Source: Brucella pseudogrignonensis (GTDB taxonomy: Bacteria > Pseudomonadota > Alphaproteobacteria > Rhizobiales > Rhizobiaceae). From it: 64,000 nt of DNA. A program made the position numbers and the translations under genes. Within the stretch, counting starts at the first letter, position 1, and the number at the start of each line of letters is the position of its first letter. The stretch is from contig NZ_JAVLAT010000001.1 in NCBI RefSeq assembly GCF_032190615.1, forward strand, positions 1,248,501 to 1,312,500, read 5' to 3'. Shown piece by piece: positions 47,242 through 56,466 of the stretch. The notes under the pieces were generated by a model that saw only the letters and a list, made by a program, of their open reading frames with translations, searched no databases and was not told the origin of the DNA.

Positions 47242-47270
47242 AATCGCCAGACAATTTCAGTCTGGCGATT
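47242..47270 (+). terminator. Hairpin between chvI and chvG
   Basis: AATCGCCAGAC (47242-47252), loop AATTTCA, and GTCTGGCGATT (47260-47270) form a perfect 11-pair stem followed by GTTTC, 11 bases past the chvI stop and 26 bases before the chvG start. The T-run is weak, so partial termination or mRNA processing is likelier than full stop. Confidence 0.65.
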
Positions 47271-47296
47271 GTTTCAGAAGGCAAGATTGCAGCGAC

Positions 47297-49102
47297 ATGG
47301 TCGCCGAAACCCGTAAAGATAGCGCAATGACAATGAGAGAACGCAGGGCACGGCGGCAACGCTCGCTGCTTCTGCGGCGTCTGTTTGCACCTTTCAGCCG
47401 GTTTCTCGGTCAGTTTCTGTTTTCAAGCCTGACGCGCCGCATTCTGTTTCTGAACATTGCAGCACTTGGCGTTCTGGTTTCCGGTATTCTTTATATGAAT
47501 CAGTTCCGTGAGGGGCTGATTGATGCCAAAATTGAGAGTTTGCTGACGCAGGGCAAAATTATCGCGGCAGCAATTTCTGCATCCGCAACGGTTGATACCA
47601 ATTCGTTGATGATCGATCCTGAAAAGCTGCTGGAGCTTCAGGCAGGCCAAAGCATCACCCCCTCGCCTGATTCTCCGGACAATTGGGAATTTCCGATCAA
47701 TCCGGAAAAAGTCTCACCTCTGCTGCGTCAGTTGATTTCGCCGACCAGCACACGCGCCCGCATTTACGATCATTACGCAAATCTTCTGCTGGATTCCCGT
47801 TCGCTTTATGCCCCGGCATTTGCTTCGGGCGGTCCTGTATTCCGCTATGATCTGCCGGCTATTGAAGAAGACGCACCGAGCCCATGGGAACGCTTTACCA
47901 TGTGGTTCTCACGTCTGTTTTATGGTGGTGGCCTGCCTCTCTATCAGGAACAGCCAGGCGGCAATGGTCTTGCCTATCAGGAAATCGTTCGCGCATTGAG
48001 CGGCTCGCCGCAGACTGCGCAGCGCCGCAACCAGCAGGGTGAACTGGTTGTTTCGGTGGCCGTTCCTATTCAGCAATCACGTGCGATTTTGGGTGTGCTT
48101 CTGCTTTCAACCGAAGGCGATGACATCGACAAAATCGTGCAGGGCGAACGCATGGCGGTTTTCCGTGTATTCGGCGTTGTTGCGGCGGTGATGGTGATCT
48201 TGTCGCTGTTTCTGGCGTCGACCATTGCAAGCCCGTTGCGCAAACTTGCAGCCGCTGCCGACCGCGTGCGCCTTGGCGTAAAAAGCCGCGAGGAAATTCC
48301 GGATTTCTCCGCGCGTCAGGATGAAGTGGGCCATTTGTCAACTTCCATTCGCGCGATGACCGATGCGCTCTATACGCGAATCGAGGCGATTGAAAGCTTC
48401 GCAGCCGATGTGAGTCACGAGCTGAAAAACCCCCTCACCTCGTTGCGCAGTGCTGTTGAAACGCTGCCGCTTGCGAAAAATGATAATTCCCGCAATCGTC
48501 TGCTTGATGTCATTCAGCATGATGTGCGGCGTCTTGATCGTCTGATTACCGATATTTCGGACGCGTCACGCCTTGATGCGGAGCTTGCGCGCGAACATTC
48601 CGACCGCGTGGATATGAAGACGCTGCTCAACAATCTGGTTCTTGCAGCGCGCGAAGTCCGTCGTAACAAGGTTGGCACCGAGATTGTGTTCAATACAGGC
48701 AAATTGCCGTCTGGCAAGAAGGGCTTCTTCGTTGCAGGACATGATCTTCGTCTTGGACAGGTGATCAGCAATCTGATCGAAAATGCGCGGTCTTTTGTGC
48801 CGGAAGATACGGGCCGTATCGTGGTTACGTTAAGCGGTGAAGGCAATCGTGTGCGCGTTCTTGTCGAAGATAATGGCCCCGGCATTCCGATCGAGAATAT
48901 CGAACGCATTTTCGAGCGGTTCTACACGGATCGCCCGGCTTCAGAGGCTTTTGGTCAGAATTCCGGCCTTGGTCTCTCGATCAGCCGCCAGATCATTGAA
49001 GCGCATGGCGGTACATTGAGTGCAGAAAATATCGTCAATGATGATGAGCCGGATCAGATGAAGGGTGCACGCTTTATCGTTGATCTGCCAGCTATCGCGT
49101 GA
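47297..49102 (+). CDS. chvG: ChvG/BvrS sensor histidine kinase
   Basis: Membrane histidine kinase partner of ChvI/BvrR. The 601-residue protein has a basic N-terminus, a first membrane helix (ILFLNIAALGVLVSGILYM), a periplasmic sensor region (about residues 75-285), a second helix (VFGVVAAVMVILSLFLAST), HAMP, the H-box with phosphoacceptor His374 in DVSHELKNPLTSLR, and an ATPase domain (N-box LIENARSF, G-boxes DNGPGIP and GQNSGLGLSIS). It lies directly after chvI. Confidence 0.95.
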   Translation: MVAETRKDSAMTMRERRARRQRSLLLRRLFAPFSRFLGQFLFSSLTRRILFLNIAALGVLVSGILYMNQFREGLIDAKIESLLTQGKIIAAAISASATVDTNSLMIDPEKLLELQAGQSITPSPDSPDNWEFPINPEKVSPLLRQLISPTSTRARIYDHYANLLLDSRSLYAPAFASGGPVFRYDLPAIEEDAPSPWERFTMWFSRLFYGGGLPLYQEQPGGNGLAYQEIVRALSGSPQTAQRRNQQGELVVSVAVPIQQSRAILGVLLLSTEGDDIDKIVQGERMAVFRVFGVVAAVMVILSLFLASTIASPLRKLAAAADRVRLGVKSREEIPDFSARQDEVGHLSTSIRAMTDALYTRIEAIESFAADVSHELKNPLTSLRSAVETLPLAKNDNSRNRLLDVIQHDVRRLDRLITDISDASRLDAELAREHSDRVDMKTLLNNLVLAAREVRRNKVGTEIVFNTGKLPSGKKGFFVAGHDLRLGQVISNLIENARSFVPEDTGRIVVTLSGEGNRVRVLVEDNGPGIPIENIERIFERFYTDRPASEAFGQNSGLGLSISRQIIEAHGGTLSAENIVNDDEPDQMKGARFIVDLPAIA

Positions 49103-49108
49103 CGTGAC

Positions 49109-49579
49109 ATGACACCGGAAGAACAGAAAAGTGGTCTTCACGCAACGACGGTGCAAATACGCGGTCGTGGCGTGATGCTGATGGGGAAATCAGGCGCTGG
49201 AAAAACAGAGACAGCGCTGACGTTAATTGAGCGCGCAGTGACGCGCGGGGAAGAGGCTTTACTCGTTTCTGATGACCGCACGTTGTTGCATGTGGATGGC
49301 AGTAAGCTGATAGCCAGCGTTCCCGATTCTCTCGCCGGCGGTGTTGAAATTCGTGGAGCGGGTCTTTTCACTGTTGCTTATGTGAAACAGACGCCACTCG
49401 ATCTTGTTGTCATTCTGGTTAGCCGCGAAGAGGCTGAACGTTATCCAAGCGGCGAGAATTGGCAGTTTGAAGGCATCGAAATTCCGCGTCTGTTGTTGCC
49501 TGAACTCTCGTCAAACGGCGATTCTAACGCAGTTTCGCGTGCTATCGAGGCAAGCCTGTTTTATAAAACCTGGCCTTAA
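49109..49579 (+). CDS. hprK: Short HPr kinase/phosphorylase (HprK)
   Basis: A 156-residue, C-terminal-domain-only HprK of the alphaproteobacterial type. The P-loop GKSGAGKT is at residues 26-33, followed by LVSDDRTLLHVDG, which holds the catalytic Asp region of the family. The N-terminal domain of Firmicute HprK is missing, as usual in this group. It should phosphorylate a serine of the HPr encoded just downstream. It starts six bases after chvG, so it is in the same transcript. Confidence 0.93.
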   Translation: MTPEEQKSGLHATTVQIRGRGVMLMGKSGAGKTETALTLIERAVTRGEEALLVSDDRTLLHVDGSKLIASVPDSLAGGVEIRGAGLFTVAYVKQTPLDLVVILVSREEAERYPSGENWQFEGIEIPRLLLPELSSNGDSNAVSRAIEASLFYKTWP

Positions 49580-49770
49580 GTGCTTCGCTGAAAGAAATGC
49601 TCAACACTGCGGCATTTTGCTTTTTTCAAGGCAAAAGTGAAATTTTTCACTTGCTATCAAGATTTGCAATGCCAAGATGCACAACTCGTCGGCTGGGTTC
49701 CGGCGATTTTTGTGTCATCTGCGCCTTTGAAGGGGTTGAGCGGCGGGCACGCGACAGGAGCTTTTAAAGT

Positions 49771-50172
49771 ATGATCGGACTCGTGCTTGTTACGCACGGA
49801 AAGCTGGCCGAAGAGTTTCTCCATGCTGTGGTGCATGTGGTTGGCCCGCAAGACAATTTCGAGACCGTTTGTATCGGTGCCGAAGATGACATGGAACAGC
49901 GCCGCCGCGATATCGTGGATGCGGTGGAGCGGGCCGATAGTGGCAGCGGTGTTATCGTTCTGACCGATATGTTTGGTGGAACTCCGTCCAATCTCGCAAT
50001 TTCGGTGATGGAAGAGGGCAAGATCGAGGTCATCGCAGGCGTGAATCTGCCGATGCTGATCAAGCTTTCCAGCGTTCGTATCGGTGGAGACATCAAGACA
50101 GCTCTGCGCGAGGCGCAGGACGCAGGACGCAAGTACATCAATGTTGCAAGCCAGGTCCTGACAGGAAAGTAA
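49771..50172 (+). CDS. PTS EIIA component, mannose-family type
   Basis: A 133-residue EIIA(Man)-fold phosphocarrier. The phosphorylated residue is His9 in MIGLVLVTHGKLAEEF, and LTDMFGGTPSNLAI is the family signature. No EIIB, EIIC or EIID gene is nearby, so this is a regulatory EIIA of the incomplete rhizobial PTS rather than part of a sugar transporter. It is followed three bases later by the HPr gene. Confidence 0.93.
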   Translation: MIGLVLVTHGKLAEEFLHAVVHVVGPQDNFETVCIGAEDDMEQRRRDIVDAVERADSGSGVIVLTDMFGGTPSNLAISVMEEGKIEVIAGVNLPMLIKLSSVRIGGDIKTALREAQDAGRKYINVASQVLTGK

Positions 50173-50175
50173 TTC

Positions 50176-50490
50176 ATGCATCCCACCGTGGTTGTTACTG
50201 GCGAATATGATGCTGATAGCGCGCTCTCCCGCTCCTTCGAGATCGTCAATAAGCGTGGTCTTCATGCGCGCGCTTCCGCGAAATTTGTACAGCTTGTGGA
50301 TAGCTTTGATGCCCATGTCCGCGTGAGCAAGGATGGCATGACGGTGGGTGGCACCTCTATCATGGGCTTGATGATGCTGGCAGCCTCGCCGGGCTGCTGC
50401 ATTGAAGTGCACGCATCGGGTGAACAAGCTGATGCGGTGCTCGATGGGCTTCAGGCGCTGATCGCTGATAAATTTGGTGAAGAAGCCTGA
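50176..50490 (+). CDS. ptsH: HPr phosphocarrier protein
   Basis: A 104-residue HPr. His30 in NKRGLHARASAKF accepts phosphate from enzyme I and passes it to EIIA; Ser61 in GGTSIMGLMML matches the regulatory serine targeted by HprK. The N-terminus is about 15 residues longer than E. coli HPr. Together with hprK and the EIIA it forms a phosphotransfer chain; enzyme I is not in the window. Confidence 0.94.
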   Translation: MHPTVVVTGEYDADSALSRSFEIVNKRGLHARASAKFVQLVDSFDAHVRVSKDGMTVGGTSIMGLMMLAASPGCCIEVHASGEQADAVLDGLQALIADKFGEEA

Positions 50491-50521
50491 TATTCAAAAA
50501 ATATCGCTAAGTTAATATGCA

Positions 50522-50639
50522 CACATAAAGAACTCTTTATGTGATGTTGTGCTGATGCGGTTGATCTGCTAATCAAATGGCCAGTCGAAGCCCCTTCTCC
50601 GATAGTTTTTTGTTTCGGGGCTTCAAAATCAATTTGATT
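50522..50639 (+). promoter_or_regulatory. Structured leader before ahcY
   Basis: Three stems can be drawn: CACATAAAG-AACT-CTTTATGTG (50522-50543), an enclosing AATCAAAT/ATTTGATT pair (50571-50578 with 50632-50639), and within it GAAGCCCC/GGGGCTTC (50587-50594 with 50617-50624). The last arm ends immediately before the GGAG ribosome binding site, so folding could hide or expose it. It matches no riboswitch class I can name. Confidence 0.5.
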
Positions 50640-50649
50640 GGAGCAGATG

Positions 50650-52050
50650 ATGACCGCAAGTCAGGATTTCGTCGTCAAGGATCTTAGCCTCGCCGATTGG
50701 GGCCGCAAAGAACTCGATATTGCCGAAACGGAAATGCCGGGCCTGATGGCCGCGCGCGAAGAGTTTGGCAAATCACAGCCGCTCAAGGGCGCACGTATTT
50801 CTGGTTCGCTGCATATGACGATCCAGACCGCCGTGCTCATTGAAACGCTGAAGGCACTGGGTGCCGATGTGCGCTGGGCGTCCTGCAATATTTTTTCGAC
50901 TCAGGATCATGCTGCGGCAGCAATCGCTGCAACTGGTACGCCGGTTTTCGCTATCAAGGGCGAAACGCTTGAAGAATACTGGACTTATACCGACAAGATC
51001 TTCCAGTGGACGGATGGCGAACCATCCAACATGATCCTTGATGATGGTGGCGATGCCACCATGTATATCCTGATCGGCGCACGCGCTGAAGCAGGTGAAG
51101 ACGTTCTTTCCAAGCCTGAAAGCGAAGAAGAAGAAGTTCTGTTCGCACAAATCAAGAAGCGCATGGCTGAAACGCCTGGCTTCTTCACGCGTCAGCGCGA
51201 TGCGATCAAGGGTGTGACGGAAGAAACAACCACAGGCGTCAATCGCCTCTACCAGTTGCAGAAGAAAGGCCTCCTGCCCTTCCCGGCAATCAACGTCAAT
51301 GACAGCGTCACCAAGTCGAAGTTCGACAACAAGTATGGCTGTAAGGAATCGCTGGTTGACGGTATCCGTCGCGGCACAGACGTGATGATGGCTGGTAAGG
51401 TCGCTGTCGTTTGCGGTTATGGCGATGTTGGCAAAGGTTCTGCTGCCTCGCTCGCCGGTGCTGGCGCCCGCGTGAAGGTCACGGAAGTTGATCCAATCTG
51501 CGCGCTTCAGGCTGCCATGGACGGATTTGAAGTCGTAACCCTTGATGATGCGGCTTCTACTGCTGATATCGTGATCTCGACAACCGGCAACAAAGACGTC
51601 ATCACGCTTGATCATATGCGCAAGCTGAAAGATATGGCGATTGTTGGCAATATCGGTCACTTCGATAATGAAATTCAGGTTGCAGGACTGCGTAACCTGA
51701 AATGGACCAATGTTAAGCCACAGGTTGATCTGGTCGAATTCCCGGATGGCAAGCGCATTATCCTTCTGTCGGAAGGCCGTCTGCTCAATCTCGGCAACGC
51801 AACCGGCCATCCAAGCTTCGTGATGTCGGCTTCCTTCACCAATCAGGTTCTCGGTCAGATCGAACTCTTCACGCGTACGGACGCGTATAAGAACGAAGTT
51901 TATGTTCTGCCAAAGCACCTCGATGAAAAGGTTGCTCGTCTGCATCTCGACAAGCTCGGCGCTAAATTGACCGTGCTTTCGGATGAACAGGCCGCTTATA
52001 TTGGTGTCACTCCACAAGGCCCATTCAAGTCGGAACACTACAGGTATTAA
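50650..52050 (+). CDS. ahcY: S-adenosylhomocysteine hydrolase
   Basis: AhcY splits S-adenosylhomocysteine to adenosine and homocysteine, keeping methyl transfer running. The 466-residue protein has the NAD-binding motif [18 protein letters not shown], the N-terminal [15 protein letters not shown] substrate region and the C-terminal KSEHYRY tail. The start [14 protein letters not shown] has GGAG six bases upstream; the ATG one codon before and a TTG at 50638 are alternatives. It follows a structured leader and ends at a terminator. Confidence 0.97.
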   Translation: MTASQDFVVKDLSLADWGRKELDIAETEMPGLMAAREEFGKSQPLKGARISGSLHMTIQTAVLIETLKALGADVRWASCNIFSTQDHAAAAIAATGTPVFAIKGETLEEYWTYTDKIFQWTDGEPSNMILDDGGDATMYILIGARAEAGEDVLSKPESEEEEVLFAQIKKRMAETPGFFTRQRDAIKGVTEETTTGVNRLYQLQKKGLLPFPAINVNDSVTKSKFDNKYGCKESLVDGIRRGTDVMMAGKVAVVCGYGDVGKGSAASLAGAGARVKVTEVDPICALQAAMDGFEVVTLDDAASTADIVISTTGNKDVITLDHMRKLKDMAIVGNIGHFDNEIQVAGLRNLKWTNVKPQVDLVEFPDGKRIILLSEGRLLNLGNATGHPSFVMSASFTNQVLGQIELFTRTDAYKNEVYVLPKHLDEKVARLHLDKLGAKLTVLSDEQAAYIGVTPQGPFKSEHYRY

Positions 52051-52080
52051 TTACCTGTTAACCATACTGCTACATCTTGT

Positions 52081-52117
52081 AGGCTGGACAGTTTAACACT
52101 GCCCGGCCTTTATTTTT
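52081..52117 (+). terminator. Terminator after ahcY
   Basis: AGGCTGGACAGT (52081-52092) and ACTGCCCGGCCT (52098-52109) pair with one wobble and one mismatch, followed by TTATTTTT. It lies 30 bases past the stop. Confidence 0.85.
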
Positions 52118-52290
52118 GCGCGTATCATGCTTCACGCGGAATCCCCGGAAGGGTATTGTGAAGACGAATCAATGTGTTTTGACGGGTGTCTGCGTTCAGC
52201 GTTTTTTGCCATTTGGGGTGGAAGACGGGTGGCGTATTCATCTGCGAGACATGTCTGGCTCTTTGCATTTGGCGATGTGAGAGAGACAGA

Positions 52291-54924
52291 ATGACGTTTT
52301 TTGAAATACGGCAGCGCCTTTTTAAGGATCGGCAGCCGGGCGGCGGAGACACTGAAGATATGCCAGAACTTGGCTCAACGGGGAGTTTGCGGAGTAAATC
52401 TGCAATCAGCGCAGGCAGGCACCTGAAAGCATCGCTTTCGCTTGGCTTCCATCCTCTGAAACGGGTTGTTCTGAAGGCTTCAGTCTCTTTCGCCGCGTTG
52501 ATTGCGGTTGTTCCAGCTTTTGCACAAGGCACTGAGAACGCAACGCGTATTGCTCTGCCCTTTGGTGGCAGCGTGGGTGCTTTTGAAGTCATCCAGTTTT
52601 CGATTTTTCTGGGCGCCTTGGGTGCAGCCCTCCTCTCGGCTGGCTGGCTGATCCGGGACCGTTCCAAAACCGCACAGGAAAACAATGAGCTTCGGTCGCG
52701 CCTTTCAGATATGAATCTGGCCGTGCAGCGCAGTGAGGCGCTGCTTAATCTCAAAGATCAGCGCGCAATTGTCTGGGACGCAAATGGCGCACGCGCTGAT
52801 GTTGTCGGCCAACTCCCCTTTGATAGCGGGGCGCCACAGGATCGCTCGCATTTCCTCGCTTTTGGCCGGTGGCTGCGTCCGCAATCCGTGACCGAGCTTG
52901 AGCGAGCGGTAACTGCCTTGCGTGAGCAGGCGAATGCTTTTGATTTGACGGTCGAAACCAGCAATGGCACCCTGCTTGACGTCAATGGCCGCACCTCGGG
53001 AAGTTTTGCCATTGTGCGTTTCGTTGGTCTTGAGGGTGTTCAGGCCGAGCGCGCAGCGCTTCAGGCGCAGAACCGCGAATTGTCTGAAAAATTGTCACTG
53101 CTGCGGCATTTGCTTGATCGTCTTGAGCAGCCGGTCTGGCTGCGCGGTACAGATGGTCGCTTGGAATGGGTTAATGCTGCCTATGCACGTGCTGTGGATG
53201 CAGTGGATGGCACGCAGGCCATATCTGAGCGTCGTGAATTGTTTGGCGTGCAGGCGCGTCAGCGTCTGGAACGTGATCGTTTTGTCGAGCCGGATATTTA
53301 TGAAAAGCTGCCTGCCGTCGTGCGCGGCGACCGGCGTGTTTTCGATGTAACCGATGTGAGTGCAGAGGCTGGTTCTGCCGGTCTGGGCTTTGATCTCAGC
53401 GAAGTCGAGCAGATCCGCGAAGAATTAAGTCGCACATTGAAGAGCCATGCCGAGACGCTCGATCAGCTTTCAACCGCTGTGGCGATCTTCGATCCAGATA
53501 TGAAGCTGCAATTCTTTAATCAGGCTTTCGTTTCGCTCTGGTCGCTCGATACGGCCTGGCTTGAGACACATCCGAGCAATACGCTGCTGTTTGATCGTCT
53601 GCGTTCGGAAGGCAAGCTGCCGGAACAGCCGGAATGGCGCAAGTGGAAGGATTCCATGCTTGCTGCTTATCGCGCTGTCGAGCCGGAAGAGCATATGTGG
53701 CATCTGCCGGATACACGCATATTGCGCGTTGTCGCCAATCCGCATCCGCAAGGCGGCGTGACGTGGTTCTTTGAGAATATGACGGAACAGCTACAGCTTG
53801 AAGCCCGCTATAACACACTCATCAAGGTGCAGGGCGAAACGCTCGACCATCTTGGTGAAGCGGTGGCGGTGTTCGGTTCCGATGGTCGTCTGCGTCTGTC
53901 TAACCCGTCTTTTGCCGATCTCTGGTCATTGCCTGATGCGATCACCGTTGAAGGCACGCATATTTCGACCATTTCCAAGCTTTGCGGTCAGCGTGGCGGC
54001 GATGGCATCTGGGACGATTTCGTTTCCTCTGTCACTGGCTTCCTTGATGAGCGCAATGGCCGTATGGGACAGGTCGAACTGGATGATGGTGTTATCCTTT
54101 CCTATGCCGTCGTGCCACTGCCAAAGGGGCAGACGATGCTGACCTTTATCGATGTCAGCGATACGGTGCGTGTTGAGCGGGCACTGAAGGAAAAGAACGA
54201 AGCGCTGTCGCTTGCCGATCAGATAAAGAACGATTTCGTGCAGCATGTTTCCTATGAACTGCGTTCGCCTCTGACCAATATCATCGGCTTCACCGAACTG
54301 CTGCAAACGCCAGCCTTCGGTTCGCTCAATGAGCGTCAGCTCGAATATCTCGATCACATTGGCACATCGTCTGCCGTGCTTCTGACCATCGTTAACGATA
54401 TTCTTGATCTCGCGACCGTCGATGCTGGTATCATGCAGCTTGATATTGACGATGTTGCTGTGATGGACGAGATTTCGGCAGCGGCAAAGCGCGTGAGTGA
54501 GCGTTTGCAAGAGCACGACATCGCGCTCAATATCGAAATCGCAGACGATGTTGAGGTGTTCAGAGCTGATGCCAATCGCGTTCGTCAGGTGCTGTTCAAT
54601 CTCCTGTCCAATGCTTCCAATTATGCACCGGAAGGCTCGACCGTTTCGCTGCAAGTTGTGCGCGATGGCACGGATATTCTGTTTGCAGTGCATGATGACG
54701 GTCCGGGCATGCCGGGTGATGTGCTGGATACGGTGTTCAAGCGTTTTCAGGCCTATCAGAATGGCGGTCGCAGACGCGGCGTAGGGCTTGGTCTCTCCAT
54801 CGTGAAGAGCTTTGTCGAGCTGCATGGCGGTCGCGTGGAAATTGAAACTGGTGCAGATATTGGTACGACCGTTATTTGTCGCTTCCCGGCGGAAGCACGC
54901 AGCTTCCGTGTTGCCGCCGAATAA
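52291..54924 (+). CDS. divL: DivL-type cell-cycle kinase with H-box tyrosine
   Basis: An 877-residue histidine-kinase-like protein. Two hydrophobic segments lie in the N-terminal part (VSFAALIAVVPAFA and VIQFSIFLGALGAALLSAGW), then several PAS-like domains (about residues 200-600), an H-box in which the phosphoacceptor histidine is replaced by Tyr655 (HVSYELRSPLTNIIGF), and an ATPase domain (N-box LLSNASNYAPEG, GVGLGLSIVKSFVELHGG). The tyrosine is the hallmark of DivL, which controls CckA and CtrA in Caulobacter. ATG 52291 is chosen; an in-frame GTG lies at 52186. Confidence 0.92.
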   Translation: MTFFEIRQRLFKDRQPGGGDTEDMPELGSTGSLRSKSAISAGRHLKASLSLGFHPLKRVVLKASVSFAALIAVVPAFAQGTENATRIALPFGGSVGAFEVIQFSIFLGALGAALLSAGWLIRDRSKTAQENNELRSRLSDMNLAVQRSEALLNLKDQRAIVWDANGARADVVGQLPFDSGAPQDRSHFLAFGRWLRPQSVTELERAVTALREQANAFDLTVETSNGTLLDVNGRTSGSFAIVRFVGLEGVQAERAALQAQNRELSEKLSLLRHLLDRLEQPVWLRGTDGRLEWVNAAYARAVDAVDGTQAISERRELFGVQARQRLERDRFVEPDIYEKLPAVVRGDRRVFDVTDVSAEAGSAGLGFDLSEVEQIREELSRTLKSHAETLDQLSTAVAIFDPDMKLQFFNQAFVSLWSLDTAWLETHPSNTLLFDRLRSEGKLPEQPEWRKWKDSMLAAYRAVEPEEHMWHLPDTRILRVVANPHPQGGVTWFFENMTEQLQLEARYNTLIKVQGETLDHLGEAVAVFGSDGRLRLSNPSFADLWSLPDAITVEGTHISTISKLCGQRGGDGIWDDFVSSVTGFLDERNGRMGQVELDDGVILSYAVVPLPKGQTMLTFIDVSDTVRVERALKEKNEALSLADQIKNDFVQHVSYELRSPLTNIIGFTELLQTPAFGSLNERQLEYLDHIGTSSAVLLTIVNDILDLATVDAGIMQLDIDDVAVMDEISAAAKRVSERLQEHDIALNIEIADDVEVFRADANRVRQVLFNLLSNASNYAPEGSTVSLQVVRDGTDILFAVHDDGPGMPGDVLDTVFKRFQAYQNGGRRRGVGLGLSIVKSFVELHGGRVEIETGADIGTTVICRFPAEARSFRVAAE

Positions 54925-54939
54925 GGTAAATGGGGCTTT

Positions 54940-56466
54940 ATGAGCACCCCAATCAGTAACCCTATACTCCATCTTGAATTGTTTCTGCCCGATGAGGCTG
55001 CGACCAAACGCTTTGGCGAAGACTTTGCCCTTGCTCTGGTCAAAGGCGACCTCGTCACCCTTTCGGGTGATCTGGGCGCTGGTAAATCCTCGCTCGCACG
55101 CGCCGTCATCCGCGCGATTGCCGATGATGAGGGGCTTGAGGTGCCAAGCCCGACATTCACGCTGGTGCAGAGCTATGAGGCGCTGCGCTTGCCCGTGGCT
55201 CACGCTGATCTTTACCGGATTTCGCATGGCGAAGAGCTGGACGAGCTGGGGCTGGTCGAGTTTCTCGAAGATGGTGTTGTGCTGTCCGAATGGCCGGAAC
55301 AGGCGGAAGGCTTTTTGCCGGAGCCGAGCTTTGCCGTCACCTTGACCCATGAAGGAGCAGGGCGTCGCATTGTAATTCGCGGGACAGAAGCTGCGATTGC
55401 TCGTCTTGAGCGCACGTTGAAAATTCGCACTTTTCTCGAAAAGAACGACCGGACAGGGGCCACGCGCCGCTATTTGCAGGGCGATGCTTCACCCCGCAAA
55501 TATGAGATTATCAACAGTGCGCACGGCGTTGAAATTCTGATGAATGCGCCCGCGATGCCCTATGATCCGCCATTGCGCAACGGCAAGTCCTATCGCCAGC
55601 TTGCGCATATTGCAGAGAATATTCAGGCCTTCGTGGCCATTGATGATTTGCTTGCGAAAAATGGTCTGCGCGTGCCGCAAATGCGCGCTGTTGATATTGA
55701 TGCAGGACTGCTGATCCTCGAAAATCTTGGGCTTGAGGGCATCAGGGCTTCATCGGGTGAGCCGGTGGCTGAACGCTATGAAGCGGCTGGACGGTTTCTT
55801 GCCCACCTTCATGGGGTTCAGTGGCCTGATCATGCGCCGGTTGAAGGCTATCCAGATCACATCATTGCACCTTTTGATCGTGATGCGATGATCATGGAAG
55901 TGAGTCTTGTCGGGCAATGGTATGCGCCACGTATGATGGGTCGCAAGCTGACTGATGCAGAAGCGGAGGCTTATGAAGCGGCATGGAATACGGTTCTCGA
56001 CGACATTTCCGATTGCGAGAAAAGCCTGCTGCTGCGCGATTATCATTCGCCAAACCTGTTCTGGTTTGAGGGTGCGCAAGGCGTAAACAAGATTGGCACA
56101 ATTGACTTTCAGGACGCGATGATCGGCCCTGCTGCCTATGATGTCGCGTCGCTGGCACTCGATGCGCGCGTGACGATTACGCCGGAGCTCGAAAAGGCAG
56201 TGGTGGATGCCTATTGCGATGAACGCCGCAAGCTTGGCCATGTGTTTGACGAAGCGGCTTTCCGAATGGCTTATGCCGCCATGGGGGCGCAGCGCAACGC
56301 CAAGCTGCTGGGTCTGTTCGTGCGGCTTGATGAACGTGATGGCAAGCCGCATTATCTCGCGCATCTGCCGCGCATTCACGACTATCTTGGCCGCGTCTTA
56401 AAGCATCCGGTCATGGCGCCGGTCGCGCGCTGGTTTGATGATCTCGCATTGCTGGAGAAACAATGA
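54940..56466 (+). CDS. tsaE: TsaE-AmgK fusion: tRNA t6A ATPase plus amino-sugar kinase domain
   Basis: A 508-residue two-domain protein. Residues 1-155 are TsaE, the ATPase of the t6A37 tRNA-modification complex, with Walker A GDLGAGKS at 43-50 and the PSPTFTLVQSYE segment. Residues about 165-508 form an aminoglycoside-phosphotransferase-fold kinase, with catalytic Asp367 in LLRDYHSPNLFW and metal-binding Asp389 in IDFQDAMIGPAAYDVASL. The latter matches AmgK, the anomeric kinase for N-acetylmuramate and N-acetylglucosamine, and its partner murU is next. The fused form is known from related bacteria as far as I recall. Confidence 0.9.
   Translation: MSTPISNPILHLELFLPDEAATKRFGEDFALALVKGDLVTLSGDLGAGKSSLARAVIRAIADDEGLEVPSPTFTLVQSYEALRLPVAHADLYRISHGEELDELGLVEFLEDGVVLSEWPEQAEGFLPEPSFAVTLTHEGAGRRIVIRGTEAAIARLERTLKIRTFLEKNDRTGATRRYLQGDASPRKYEIINSAHGVEILMNAPAMPYDPPLRNGKSYRQLAHIAENIQAFVAIDDLLAKNGLRVPQMRAVDIDAGLLILENLGLEGIRASSGEPVAERYEAAGRFLAHLHGVQWPDHAPVEGYPDHIIAPFDRDAMIMEVSLVGQWYAPRMMGRKLTDAEAEAYEAAWNTVLDDISDCEKSLLLRDYHSPNLFWFEGAQGVNKIGTIDFQDAMIGPAAYDVASLALDARVTITPELEKAVVDAYCDERRKLGHVFDEAAFRMAYAAMGAQRNAKLLGLFVRLDERDGKPHYLAHLPRIHDYLGRVLKHPVMAPVARWFDDLALLEKQ

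Noticed and set aside
50491..50640. SAM-II or SAH riboswitch before ahcY
   Set aside because: I could not draw the conserved pseudoknot or core sequences of these classes; kept only as an unassigned structured leader.
50773..52038. 421-codon minus-strand frame opposite ahcY
   Set aside because: Shadow of a highly conserved gene; sequence has no recognisable motif.
53926..55350. Long open frame on the minus strand (474 codons) opposite divL and tsaE
   Set aside because: It overlaps two well-supported genes on the other strand, crosses their boundary and shows no domain or hydrophobic pattern of a real protein; such mirror frames are common at this GC content.
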